Assembly: GCF_003583365.1 (NCBI RefSeq)
Contig: NZ_QXED01000002.1
Span: 620,001-684,000, forward strand
From: Fibrisoma montanum
GTDB taxonomy: Bacteria > Bacteroidota > Bacteroidia > Cytophagales > Spirosomataceae
Reading direction: 5' to 3'
DNA length: 64,000 nt
Numbering within the stretch: position 1 is the stretch's first letter; each line of letters opens with the position of its first letter. The notes under the pieces are model-generated. The model ran no database searches, was not told the DNA's origin, and worked only from the letters and a program-made list of their open reading frames with translations. A program made the translations under genes and the position numbers. This document shows positions 42,162 to 51,979 of this stretch, piece after piece.

Positions 42162-43928
42162 TTAGTACCTAAACTTCGTGCCTTCGAAGTCAAAAATAGT
42201 AATTTTCTGGCCAGTCTTCCCTTTCACCAGGACTATCCGATTGGGTTCAGCAGGATCAACCCGTTGAATAAACTGCGCATTTTCAGGTAAATACACGTTT
42301 ACTAACTGCGCATCGAGCAGGCCGACCGGTGAATAGGTTTTATCAATTTTCTCCGAATAGATCGGGCGTTTCAGGTTCGGGTACAGGATCGTGTCGCCCG
42401 GCGCATAGAGCGTTTTCAACTGCTGCGCCGAGGCCCAGTACGGGTTTGCGATGCGTGGCCGGTCAAAATACGTGTACTTCGGCTGGGCGTCCGCGTAAAT
42501 TTCGATCAGCAACTGCACAATGAAGCCAAGCTGAAGCAGCAGCGTAGCCGCCAGTGGGGCGCTGAACCACCACGGCAGCGTACTTAACTGCCGCAGCCCC
42601 ATTGCCACCAGTATACAAACGTACGGAAACGAAAAACCGGAATACCGTTGCGTAATGCCAAACGTATGCCCCGATCGCCAGGCCATGAACAACAGGAAAA
42701 ACGTGGGTACAAACGTCAGCAGCGCGAGCATGACGACCAGCCGCTTCTCACGGTTGTCGGTCTGGTCAACCACGTACCGGCCGATCAGGTAGACGAACGG
42801 TACAGCCGCCGACAGCACCAGAAACCGGAACGGAACCACCGTGTAGTACAGCAGACCTGCCGCCATCAGCACGGCGACGGCTACCCGAACCCAGACAGAC
42901 GGGTGCTTCACGGCCCCGTACTGATGGATGATCAGCGTTGCCAGGGCACCTGCTCCCAGGGCAACCAGCGAGTTCCGGATGCCCAGTAACGCTTTGCCCA
43001 GGCCGTTGGTGAAGATGAACAGATCGGCAAAAATTGGGATGGCCCGGACCGTAATGTTAGGGATTGTGGCGGGTAGAATCAGTCCAAACGGCGTACCAGT
43101 TGGGTTCGTCAGGGCAATGTTGCGGTAAAACTGAGCTTGGTAATTGAGCGTAAAGAAGGTGTATTTGCCTCCGCCGAAGATAAACCAGAGCGATACCAGC
43201 CCCAGCCCGAGGGCCCCCGTGATGCCGAGCGTAACCCAGGCGCGAACATTCCGAAGATAAAGGAGCGCATACAGCCCGTGGCACAGGAAAACCGTTACGG
43301 TCAGATAATGCGACAACACCGACGTAACGAACGTCAGGCCATAGGCGATATACAGCCCGGTGGGTTGCTTTCGATTATCTAGGTTCTCAATGATGAGCAG
43401 AAAAATGTGCGTGGCCAGCAACGTCAGGAAAAACGTCATGGAGTAGTTGCGGGCCATGTGGCTGTAGGCCACAAAGAAGGGTTCAATAGCCGCAATGAAG
43501 GCACTCAGCAGGGCCAGACGCTCCGATCTGAAATGCCGTCTGACAAAAATAAAGAGGAGCAGAACGGTCAGGGTGCTGAAAAGCACGGAGGGCATCCGGA
43601 TTGCCCAGTCGCTCATGCCAAACAGCTTGATCCAGACGTAGAGGACGCCGTAGTAGGCCGGGCTGTTGCCGATGTCGCCCCGGATGTTGGCGTCAATGAA
43701 ATCGGCAAACGTCTTGGGCTTCCAGAATTCAGCGGGGGTGAAGTACGGTTTGCTGAAAACGTCTTTCTGATTGGCTCCTTCCAGCACAACACCCTGGCTG
43801 ATGAGCAGGGTGGATTTCTCGTCGAAATAAATGCCGTACGTACCGGCGCGATACAGGCGAAGCGCAAAGGCAATCAGGACAACAGCGCCCAGCAAAAGCA
43901 GTGCGTTTCGGTTAGATAAGCGAAACAT
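42162..43928 (-). CDS. GT39/ArnT-like membrane glycosyltransferase
   Basis: Protein of 588 residues with about 12 membrane helices and a soluble C-terminal ~110 residues. After helix 1 comes YRAGTYGIYFDEKSTLLISQG, which holds the Asp-Glu pair of GT-C transferases such as PMT and ArnT; SPAYYGVLYVWIKLFG and RMPSVLFSTLTVLLLFIFVRRHF follow as in GT39. It probably transfers a sugar from a lipid-phosphate carrier to a protein or lipid on the periplasmic side. It heads the glycan operon. A consensus -7 element ends 5 bp before the start codon, so the message should be leaderless. Confidence 0.82.
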   Translation of the reverse strand: MFRLSNRNALLLLGAVVLIAFALRLYRAGTYGIYFDEKSTLLISQGVVLEGANQKDVFSKPYFTPAEFWKPKTFADFIDANIRGDIGNSPAYYGVLYVWIKLFGMSDWAIRMPSVLFSTLTVLLLFIFVRRHFRSERLALLSAFIAAIEPFFVAYSHMARNYSMTFFLTLLATHIFLLIIENLDNRKQPTGLYIAYGLTFVTSVLSHYLTVTVFLCHGLYALLYLRNVRAWVTLGITGALGLGLVSLWFIFGGGKYTFFTLNYQAQFYRNIALTNPTGTPFGLILPATIPNITVRAIPIFADLFIFTNGLGKALLGIRNSLVALGAGALATLIIHQYGAVKHPSVWVRVAVAVLMAAGLLYYTVVPFRFLVLSAAVPFVYLIGRYVVDQTDNREKRLVVMLALLTFVPTFFLLFMAWRSGHTFGITQRYSGFSFPYVCILVAMGLRQLSTLPWWFSAPLAATLLLQLGFIVQLLIEIYADAQPKYTYFDRPRIANPYWASAQQLKTLYAPGDTILYPNLKRPIYSEKIDKTYSPVGLLDAQLVNVYLPENAQFIQRVDPAEPNRIVLVKGKTGQKITIFDFEGTKFRY

Positions 43929-43933
43929 GGCCG

Positions 43934-43941
43934 CAAAAGTA
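43934..43941 (-). promoter_or_regulatory. -7 promoter element directly before the GT39-like start
   Basis: CAAAAGTA on the plus strand, read as TACTTTTG, fits TAnnTTTG. Its end is 5 bp from the ATG (43926-43928), which places the expected transcription start on or beside the start codon. Confidence 0.5.
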
Positions 43942-43958
43942 GTGGTATTCGCCGTATC

Positions 43959-45995
43959 TCACATTTTCAGGATGGTAAATTCTACCCGCCGGTTCAGCTT
44001 CCGCTTTTCTTCGGTTTCGTTGCTGGCAATGGGTTTGCTGGGGCCCCAGGCTTTGGTCTGAATGCGGGTTTGTGGAATCCCTTTACCGGTAATGTACTCT
44101 TTCACAACCCGTACGCGATCTTCCGAAAGCTTCAGGTTCGGCTCCCAGGCGCCCTGATTATCCGTATGCCCTTCGATCAGGATCTCCATTGCAGGGTATT
44201 TGGTAAGCATGTCCACCACCCGATCGAGTTCAGTGTTGGCCCCCGGCAGCAGGTCAAACTTGCTCTGCTCAAACAGAACCTCCCGCATTACAATCTTCTG
44301 CCCGGCCTGAATGGGAATCAGGTACAGATTGCGCCGGATGTCGCGGAACCGTTTATCTTTCGACAGATCGAGGGTTTCGGTGGTTGAGAAGTAGCCTTCT
44401 TTGCTCGCTGTCAGGTTATACGTTTTCTGCGTCGGCAGAATGATTTTGTATTCACCCGTATCGGGGTCATACTCAACCCGCGACACTTCCTTGTTCTCAT
44501 CCACCAGGCCCGAAACGATCTCGGACGCTACGGGCTTTTTGCTTTGTGCATCCAGCACCTGCCCCGAAATGATGGCTACCGGATCGGGTTTGATGGCCGG
44601 GAAAAGTTTCAGCCGAAAAATATCGTCTTCGCCCATCGAGTTGGCGCGTGAACTCAGGTAGGCGTATTCGCCTGAGGCCGGAATGGTGAAATAGCCGTCC
44701 CATTCGGCGGTGTTGATCGACGGCCCAAGGTTTTCGGGTTCGCTCCAGTTCGTCCACGTATCGTCGAGCCGGCGCGTCACGAAAATATCGCCGTTGCCGT
44801 AGCCGGCATGGCCGCCCGAAGTAAAGTACAGCGTACGGCCGTCGGCGGCCAGAAACGGGGAGCTTTCAAAATCGGCCGAGTTGATAACCGGGCCCATCCA
44901 TTGCGGCTCCGACCAGGTCCGGTCCGGCTTGAGCTGCGATACGTACAGATCCCGGTCGCCTTCGCTGTCCTTCCGCTGAACCGCCAGAATCATGATCCGC
45001 TCGTCAGCCGACACGCAGAATTCCAGCTGGTTTTTCTCGTGAAGGTTGTAGTTGTTGGTAATCTTGCACTCGACCGGCTGCGACCAGCCCTGCTTGGTTC
45101 TTGTTGCTTTCGAAATCCCGAACGACAGGCCGCCGTCGGGCTTGTAGACGTTGATCAGATAGGCCGAGCGACCGTCGGGAGCCATGCCGCTGATGGCATT
45201 ATCGCCGGCGTTGTTAATGGGGGCGCCAATGTTAACCGCTTCATTCCACCGATCGGGTTCACTGCCCGTACCCGGATCAAGCGTTGCATACCAGACGTCC
45301 TGCCGGTCGGCTTTTCCAATGTTGGCTTTGTTGAAATTTCGGGTAAAATACAGCGTTTTACCGTCGGGGGCAATAACCGGTGCCACTTCCTGGCCGGGCG
45401 AGTTGACCGTCTTGCCCAGGTTTTCTTTCTGAATATCCTTTGGCGGGTCTTTGGAGATGTTGATGCCGATGGCAACGGGTTTGGTGTCCTCCGAAATACC
45501 GATGGCGTCGATCTGGTTCGGACCTTTCAGCACAGCCCCGTTGATAACCACCTTCACCTGACTACCGGTTACGGCCGAGTCTTTCAGCATCACGTGCATC
45601 AGGGGATTCTGGCGGGGCAACGTATTGACGATCTGGTAGACCGGATGCTCGCGTCCCTTGTCGTCAATGACAATCACCCGGACCACTGCGCCCGGATTGA
45701 CATTCTCGGCCACAACGATCTGCCGAATGCGCATTGGCCGCTCAAACGCCACCTGGATCCATTCTTCGGGGGCGTCGGGGTTCAGCGGTGACCACGCACA
45801 CGGACTTGCACCCAGTTGAGGGAGTTTATTCGGCCGACCCAGCGCCTGCGTTGCTTTATACTGCCTGCCGTTTGCGTCGCCTTTTCCCTCTGATGAAAAA
45901 CCAATAACCCGCGAAGCCCACTGCACGGATTGGGCAGGGCTAACCAGGCTTAGGCCAACAAAGCCGATGCTCAACAAAAAACGCTGCACTCGCAT
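43959..45995 (-). CDS. OmpA-family protein with PD40 propeller
   Basis: Start at the ATG at 45995 (678 residues), which gives the signal peptide MRVQRFLLSIGFVGLSLVSPAQS. Residues ~20-200 are an uncharacterised strand-rich region with a discoidin-like look (EEWIQVAFERPMRIRQIVV). Residues ~220-480 contain WD40-like PD40 repeats (APDGKTLYFTRNF, AADGRTLYFTSGGHAGYGNGDIFVTRR), followed by a carboxypeptidase-regulatory-like domain (ISGQVLDAQSKKPVASEI). The C-terminal ~120 residues are an OmpA domain that binds peptidoglycan (ILIEGHTDNQGAWEPNLKLSEDRVRVVKEYI, NRRVEF). It anchors the envelope to the cell wall, and 30 bp separate it from the GT39-like gene. Confidence 0.9.
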   Translation of the reverse strand: MRVQRFLLSIGFVGLSLVSPAQSVQWASRVIGFSSEGKGDANGRQYKATQALGRPNKLPQLGASPCAWSPLNPDAPEEWIQVAFERPMRIRQIVVAENVNPGAVVRVIVIDDKGREHPVYQIVNTLPRQNPLMHVMLKDSAVTGSQVKVVINGAVLKGPNQIDAIGISEDTKPVAIGINISKDPPKDIQKENLGKTVNSPGQEVAPVIAPDGKTLYFTRNFNKANIGKADRQDVWYATLDPGTGSEPDRWNEAVNIGAPINNAGDNAISGMAPDGRSAYLINVYKPDGGLSFGISKATRTKQGWSQPVECKITNNYNLHEKNQLEFCVSADERIMILAVQRKDSEGDRDLYVSQLKPDRTWSEPQWMGPVINSADFESSPFLAADGRTLYFTSGGHAGYGNGDIFVTRRLDDTWTNWSEPENLGPSINTAEWDGYFTIPASGEYAYLSSRANSMGEDDIFRLKLFPAIKPDPVAIISGQVLDAQSKKPVASEIVSGLVDENKEVSRVEYDPDTGEYKIILPTQKTYNLTASKEGYFSTTETLDLSKDKRFRDIRRNLYLIPIQAGQKIVMREVLFEQSKFDLLPGANTELDRVVDMLTKYPAMEILIEGHTDNQGAWEPNLKLSEDRVRVVKEYITGKGIPQTRIQTKAWGPSKPIASNETEEKRKLNRRVEFTILKM

Positions 45996-46108
45996 AAAAA
46001 ACGCGGAAAATTGGCTCAAGATAGAAAAGTCAGCGGCTTTGAGCAAGGGCGACCGTGGAATTCTATATGGTTGGTTGTTTGTTGGTTTGGCCGGTATCGG
46101 AGTCGTCG

Positions 46109-47515
46109 CTAGTTTGTCAGCACCCGATACTCCCACGGCCGGAGCGTAAAGGACATATCGGGTTTTATCTCCATTGACTGGCGGCTGAACACCTCCGTAT
46201 AGATGCCCTCGTACCCGTCGCCGTCCAGCCGGAACGTCTGGGGCTGGTTGCTGAAATTAATCAGAACCGCAATGCGGTCACTGTCCTTCTGGCGGTGGAA
46301 CGCGTAGATCTTATCGTCGTGATCCGTTGGGATCTTCACCGCCTGACCACCCGCCGTTCCGTTCCACAGCGCCCGGTTACGGTGTTTGAGTGTCAGCAGC
46401 GTTTTGAAAAAATCACTTTTGGCGTAACTACCCCACGCAATCGGGTCTTTCTCGAAGAAAGCCAGCCGTTTATTGAGGTTGGCCTCCATGCCGTTGTACA
46501 CCAGTGGCATGCCCTCCAGCGTACTGGTCAGCACCACAAAGGCATCAGCCCCCGGCCCGAATGACTCGGTCAGGGTACCATTCCAGGTGTTCTCATCGTG
46601 ATTCTGGGTGAACAGCATCTGATAATACCAGTGGGGGAACCGCTTCTGGTTTTTCTCCCGCACCGAATCGATACCCGTTGCCGGTCGTGCGCCTTTGGCA
46701 ATGGCTTTCATCATGTTATGCATGGTCCAGCCGTAGTTCATGTTGAAGCAGCTTTTGAACTGCTCGGGCTGATCCTCCCACTCCGACAACATAAATACGG
46801 TCTTGACCTTGTCGAGTGCCGGCCGGGCTTCGGCCCAGAAATCGTTCGGAACAAACCCCGCTACGTCGCAGCGGAAGCCATCCACATCGCATTCCCGCAG
46901 CCAGAACTGCATGGCTTTGATCATGGCCTGGCGCATGTTGGGGTTGTCGTAGTTCAGATCCACAACGTCGGTCCAGTCGGTGGGCTTGCCGGTCGTCGGA
47001 TCGATAGGGGCCGTCATGTTGCCGTTAACCTGGGTATACCAGTCGGGGTGTTCCTTCATCCAGACATGGTCCCAGCCCGTATGGTTCGGTACCCAGTCGA
47101 GAATAACCCGCAGCCCGAGTTCGTGCGCCCGGCGAACCAGCGCTTTGAAATCGGCCAGGCTGCCATAAGCCGGGTTAACGGCCGTGTAGTCGGAAATGGC
47201 GTATGGACTGCCCAGCGACCCTTTCTTGTTTTTCTGACTGATGGGGTAGATCGGCATCATCCAGATGATATCGACTCCCATTTCCTTCAGGCGCGGCAGT
47301 TGTTCTTCAACGCCCCGGAAGTTGCCCTCCGGCGAAAACTGGCGGGTATTAACTTCGTAGATGGTGGCATTGCGCGACCAGTCCGGAGCGGGTGGGGGAG
47401 TGCCGGTCGTGTCGGTTGTTGCAACGGCAGCGTCGGCCTGAGCCTTTTGGGTATCGCGGCAGGCTGTTGTCAGCAGGGCAGCACCGAGTGCAACAGCCAG
47501 GTACGTTTTTCTCAT
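46109..47515 (-). CDS. GH13 alpha-amylase family lipoprotein
   Basis: Start at the ATG at 47515 (468 residues), which gives a lipoprotein signal (MRKTYLAVALGAALLTTACRD). The four conserved GH13 regions are present: LDWVPNHTG (I), DGFRCDVAG with the nucleophile Asp (II), MLSEWED with the acid/base Glu (III) and FTQNHDENT with the third Asp (IV). The C-terminal ~80 residues are the usual beta-sandwich. It hydrolyses alpha-glucans at the cell surface or in the periplasm. rpe is 58 bp upstream on the same strand. Confidence 0.92.
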   Translation of the reverse strand: MRKTYLAVALGAALLTTACRDTQKAQADAAVATTDTTGTPPPAPDWSRNATIYEVNTRQFSPEGNFRGVEEQLPRLKEMGVDIIWMMPIYPISQKNKKGSLGSPYAISDYTAVNPAYGSLADFKALVRRAHELGLRVILDWVPNHTGWDHVWMKEHPDWYTQVNGNMTAPIDPTTGKPTDWTDVVDLNYDNPNMRQAMIKAMQFWLRECDVDGFRCDVAGFVPNDFWAEARPALDKVKTVFMLSEWEDQPEQFKSCFNMNYGWTMHNMMKAIAKGARPATGIDSVREKNQKRFPHWYYQMLFTQNHDENTWNGTLTESFGPGADAFVVLTSTLEGMPLVYNGMEANLNKRLAFFEKDPIAWGSYAKSDFFKTLLTLKHRNRALWNGTAGGQAVKIPTDHDDKIYAFHRQKDSDRIAVLINFSNQPQTFRLDGDGYEGIYTEVFSRQSMEIKPDMSFTLRPWEYRVLTN

Positions 47516-47573
47516 AAAGAAGTGTTTACTCAAATCAGTACAACACGGATGGATATCAGATAAACAGAATTGG

Positions 47574-48245
47574 TCAGGCCACCAGCGGCAGGCGACCTTC
47601 TTTGAGTTCCCGGATGGCAACGGCCGGATCGGGCGCTTTGAATACCGAACTGCCCGCAACGAGAATGTCGGCCCCGGCTTCGGTGAGCCGGGCTGCGTTG
47701 TCGACGCTGACGCCACCGTCTATTTCAATCATCGCCGATGAGCCGCCGGTAGCCAGCATGTTTTTCAGCCGGGCCGTTTTTCGGTAGGTATGCTCAATGA
47801 ACGACTGGCCCCCGAATCCGGGATTAACCGACATAATCAACACAACGTCGATGACTTCCATCACATCTTCCAGCCCACTGATCGGCGTATGCGGATTCAG
47901 GACGACCCCGGCCCGGCACCCCAGTTCCCGGATGCGGGTCAGGGTACGATGGAGATGGGTACAGGCTTCATAATGGACGTGGATGACGGCCGCTCCGGCT
48001 TCGGCAAAGGCCTCAAGGTAGCGTTCGGGCTGGACAATCATCAGATGTACGTCCAGTGGTTTGCGGCAGTAGCGACGCACAGCCTCAAGTACCGGAAAAC
48101 CAAAGGAAATGTTGGGAACGAAGACCCCGTCCATTATGTCGATGTGCAGGTAATCTGCTTCGCTTTCGTTAACCATCTCCACGTCGCGCTGCAGGTTGGC
48201 AAAGTCGGCTGCGAGCAAAGAAGGAGCGATCAGGGGTTGGTTCAT
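47574..48245 (-). CDS. rpe: Ribulose-phosphate 3-epimerase
   Basis: Protein of 223 residues, the usual length. Motifs: IAPSLLAADFANLQRDVE at the start, HIDIMDGVFVPNISFGFPV with metal-binding His and catalytic Asp, LDVHLMIVQPE, MSVNPGFGGQSFIEHT and IEIDGGVSVDNAARLTEAGADILVAGSSVFKA. It interconverts ribulose 5-phosphate and xylulose 5-phosphate, the ketose donor for transketolase. The split transketolase lies 5.5 kb downstream in the same direction; a functional link is possible but the gene is also housekeeping. Confidence 0.95.
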   Translation of the reverse strand: MNQPLIAPSLLAADFANLQRDVEMVNESEADYLHIDIMDGVFVPNISFGFPVLEAVRRYCRKPLDVHLMIVQPERYLEAFAEAGAAVIHVHYEACTHLHRTLTRIRELGCRAGVVLNPHTPISGLEDVMEVIDVVLIMSVNPGFGGQSFIEHTYRKTARLKNMLATGGSSAMIEIDGGVSVDNAARLTEAGADILVAGSSVFKAPDPAVAIRELKEGRLPLVA

Positions 48246-48523
48246 AAGGCTAAGAAACTAACTCGTTACGCGGATTTTCAACGTAGCACTGGATACTGTT
48301 CACCGCGTAGATAACGAGAAACTCTAAACAAAAAATTGTGGACCTTTGTAAAAGTGGCAGTAAATCTAAGTTTTTTTACCTGATAGTTGAAACAATTATT
48401 AACACATCGGTCCCTGGCGCTGCGGCCCCGGCCACCTTCAGCAATACGTTTCAATAGTCCTGGTAACGTGGCCCGCGGCAACAAGAGAACCGCTGCCTGA
48501 ATGTAGTGCAAACACCTTGCTAA

Positions 48524-50626
<2,103 letters not shown>

Positions 50627-50657
50627 ATACAAACTATTAGTTGCTGTAAAAAAGCCG

Positions 50658-50665
50658 TAACTTTG
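50658..50665 (+). promoter_or_regulatory. -7 promoter element of dapA
   Basis: TAACTTTG fits TAnnTTTG, 25 bp before the ATG at 50690; it lies 31 bp after the ligA stop. Confidence 0.65.
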
Positions 50666-50689
50666 TCATTCCAAGCAACAGTTTCGTTC

Positions 50690-51586
50690 ATGAATACTCG
50701 TTTTCACGGCGTTGGCGTCGCCATTGTGACACCTTTTAACGCCGACCACTCGATTGATTTCGACGGTTTCGGCCGCCTGATTCAACACGTCTCCGAGGGG
50801 GGCGTCAAGTACATCGTCCTGCAGGGCACCACCGGCGAATCGCCCACGGTGACCAAGTCCGAGAAGAAACAGTTGCTGCAATTTCTAAAGGAAAATAACC
50901 CGAAAAACCTGCCCATCGTCTACGGTGTCGGCGGGAACGTAACGGCCGATGTGGTGGCCGCCATGAACGATACGGATTTTGAGGGTGTCAGCGCCATTCT
51001 GTCGGTTTGCCCGTACTACAATAAACCCGGCAAACGCGGGGTGATTGAGCACTTTACGCGGGTTGCCGATGCGTGCCCCGTGCCGGTGATCATGTACAAC
51101 ATTCCGCCCCGGACGGGTATCAATATGACGGCCGATACGATCTGCACGCTGGCCGAGCACCCGAATATTATTGGTGTGAAAGAAGCGTCGTGCATCATTG
51201 AGCAGTGCATGGAAATTGTCCGCGACAAGCCCGATGATTTTCTGGTCATCTCCGGCGACGATGTGCAGGCTGTCCCCATCATCAGCATTGGTGGCGTAGG
51301 CGTGATGTCGGTAATCGCCAACGCGTTTCCGGCCCGGTTCAGCACCATGATCGACGCGGCCCTGCGCGGTGACTTTGCGTTTGCTCAGCGCGAACTGGGT
51401 CATTTCCTGCGCATTGATCCACTGCTGTATGAAGAGGGAAACCCGGTCGGGGTAAAGAAAATCCTCGAAATTCTGGGCTTTATCAGTTCCGAAGTACGTC
51501 TGCCTCTGGCAAAAGCGTCCGACGACCTGGGCGAGCGCTTCAAAACAGTCATGCAAAAGGACGGGCTGCTTGAACTGGTGGCGTAA
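50690..51586 (+). CDS. dapA: 4-Hydroxy-tetrahydrodipicolinate synthase
   Basis: Start at the ATG at 50690 (298 residues), below a promoter; the frame also opens at 50663, inside that promoter. Family motifs: GVGVAIVTPFNADHSID, LQGTTGESPTVTKSEK, MYNIPPRTGINM (Tyr136) and IIGVKEASC with the Schiff-base Lys (about Lys164), then VISGDDVQAVPIISIGGVGVMSV. It condenses pyruvate and aspartate semialdehyde for lysine and meso-diaminopimelate. It stands alone after ligA and is followed by a 22-bp inverted repeat. Confidence 0.95.
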   Translation: MNTRFHGVGVAIVTPFNADHSIDFDGFGRLIQHVSEGGVKYIVLQGTTGESPTVTKSEKKQLLQFLKENNPKNLPIVYGVGGNVTADVVAAMNDTDFEGVSAILSVCPYYNKPGKRGVIEHFTRVADACPVPVIMYNIPPRTGINMTADTICTLAEHPNIIGVKEASCIIEQCMEIVRDKPDDFLVISGDDVQAVPIISIGGVGVMSVIANAFPARFSTMIDAALRGDFAFAQRELGHFLRIDPLLYEEGNPVGVKKILEILGFISSEVRLPLAKASDDLGERFKTVMQKDGLLELVA

Positions 51587-51603
51587 TACGTTTGATCAAT
51601 TCA

Positions 51604-51676
51604 GAGGGCCGCAGGTTGCGGTGGTATAGTATCAGGTTCCAAACTTGACATCACACCACCGCAACCTGCGGCCCTC
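51604..51676. repeat. Perfect 22-bp inverted repeat between convergent genes
   Basis: 51604-51625 and 51655-51676 are perfect reverse complements (left arm begins GAGGGCCGCAGGTTGCGG). The loop is 29 nt. AATT pairs beyond the stem with a 2-nt bulge. There is no T run. It may act as a terminator for dapA and the small lipoprotein gene, or be a mobile palindrome. Confidence 0.7.
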
Positions 51677-51694
51677 AATTAGTAGGATAGTATG

Positions 51695-51883
51695 TCAACG
51701 ACGCCCTCTGCCAAAAAGCCGGGCCAGCAACCAGAGGATGCCGACAATGACCACAATAACCAGGATGCCGCCTGTCCAGGCTCCTGCTTCGAAGATGTCT
51801 CCTATCAATTCGCAGCTGGTGAGCGAAAGCGTCAGGACGAGTGCCATGAAGGCCTTCATTAAAAACCGAAACCAATCGTTCAT
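51695..51883 (-). CDS. Small lipoprotein with a C-terminal membrane helix
   Basis: Start at the ATG at 51883 (62 residues, MNDWFRFLMKAFMALVLTLSLTSCELIG). The lipobox LTSC gives a lipidated Cys at about 24, followed by an acidic patch and a second hydrophobic helix (GGILVIVVIVGILWLLARLF) with a basic end. Such small, lipidated, helix-containing proteins are common in Bacteroidota; the function is unknown. The leader AACACTCAACGATTATG resembles that of the gene at 15144. It is convergent with dapA. Confidence 0.6.
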   Translation of the reverse strand: MNDWFRFLMKAFMALVLTLSLTSCELIGDIFEAGAWTGGILVIVVIVGILWLLARLFGRGRR

Positions 51884-51979
51884 AATCGTTGAGTGTTTGA
51901 CGTAGTGAATCCGACTGCTCTTCGCAATCGGATTACTTAACAACTTCACCTTAGGTAGAATGTTTGAACGGACTGACCA

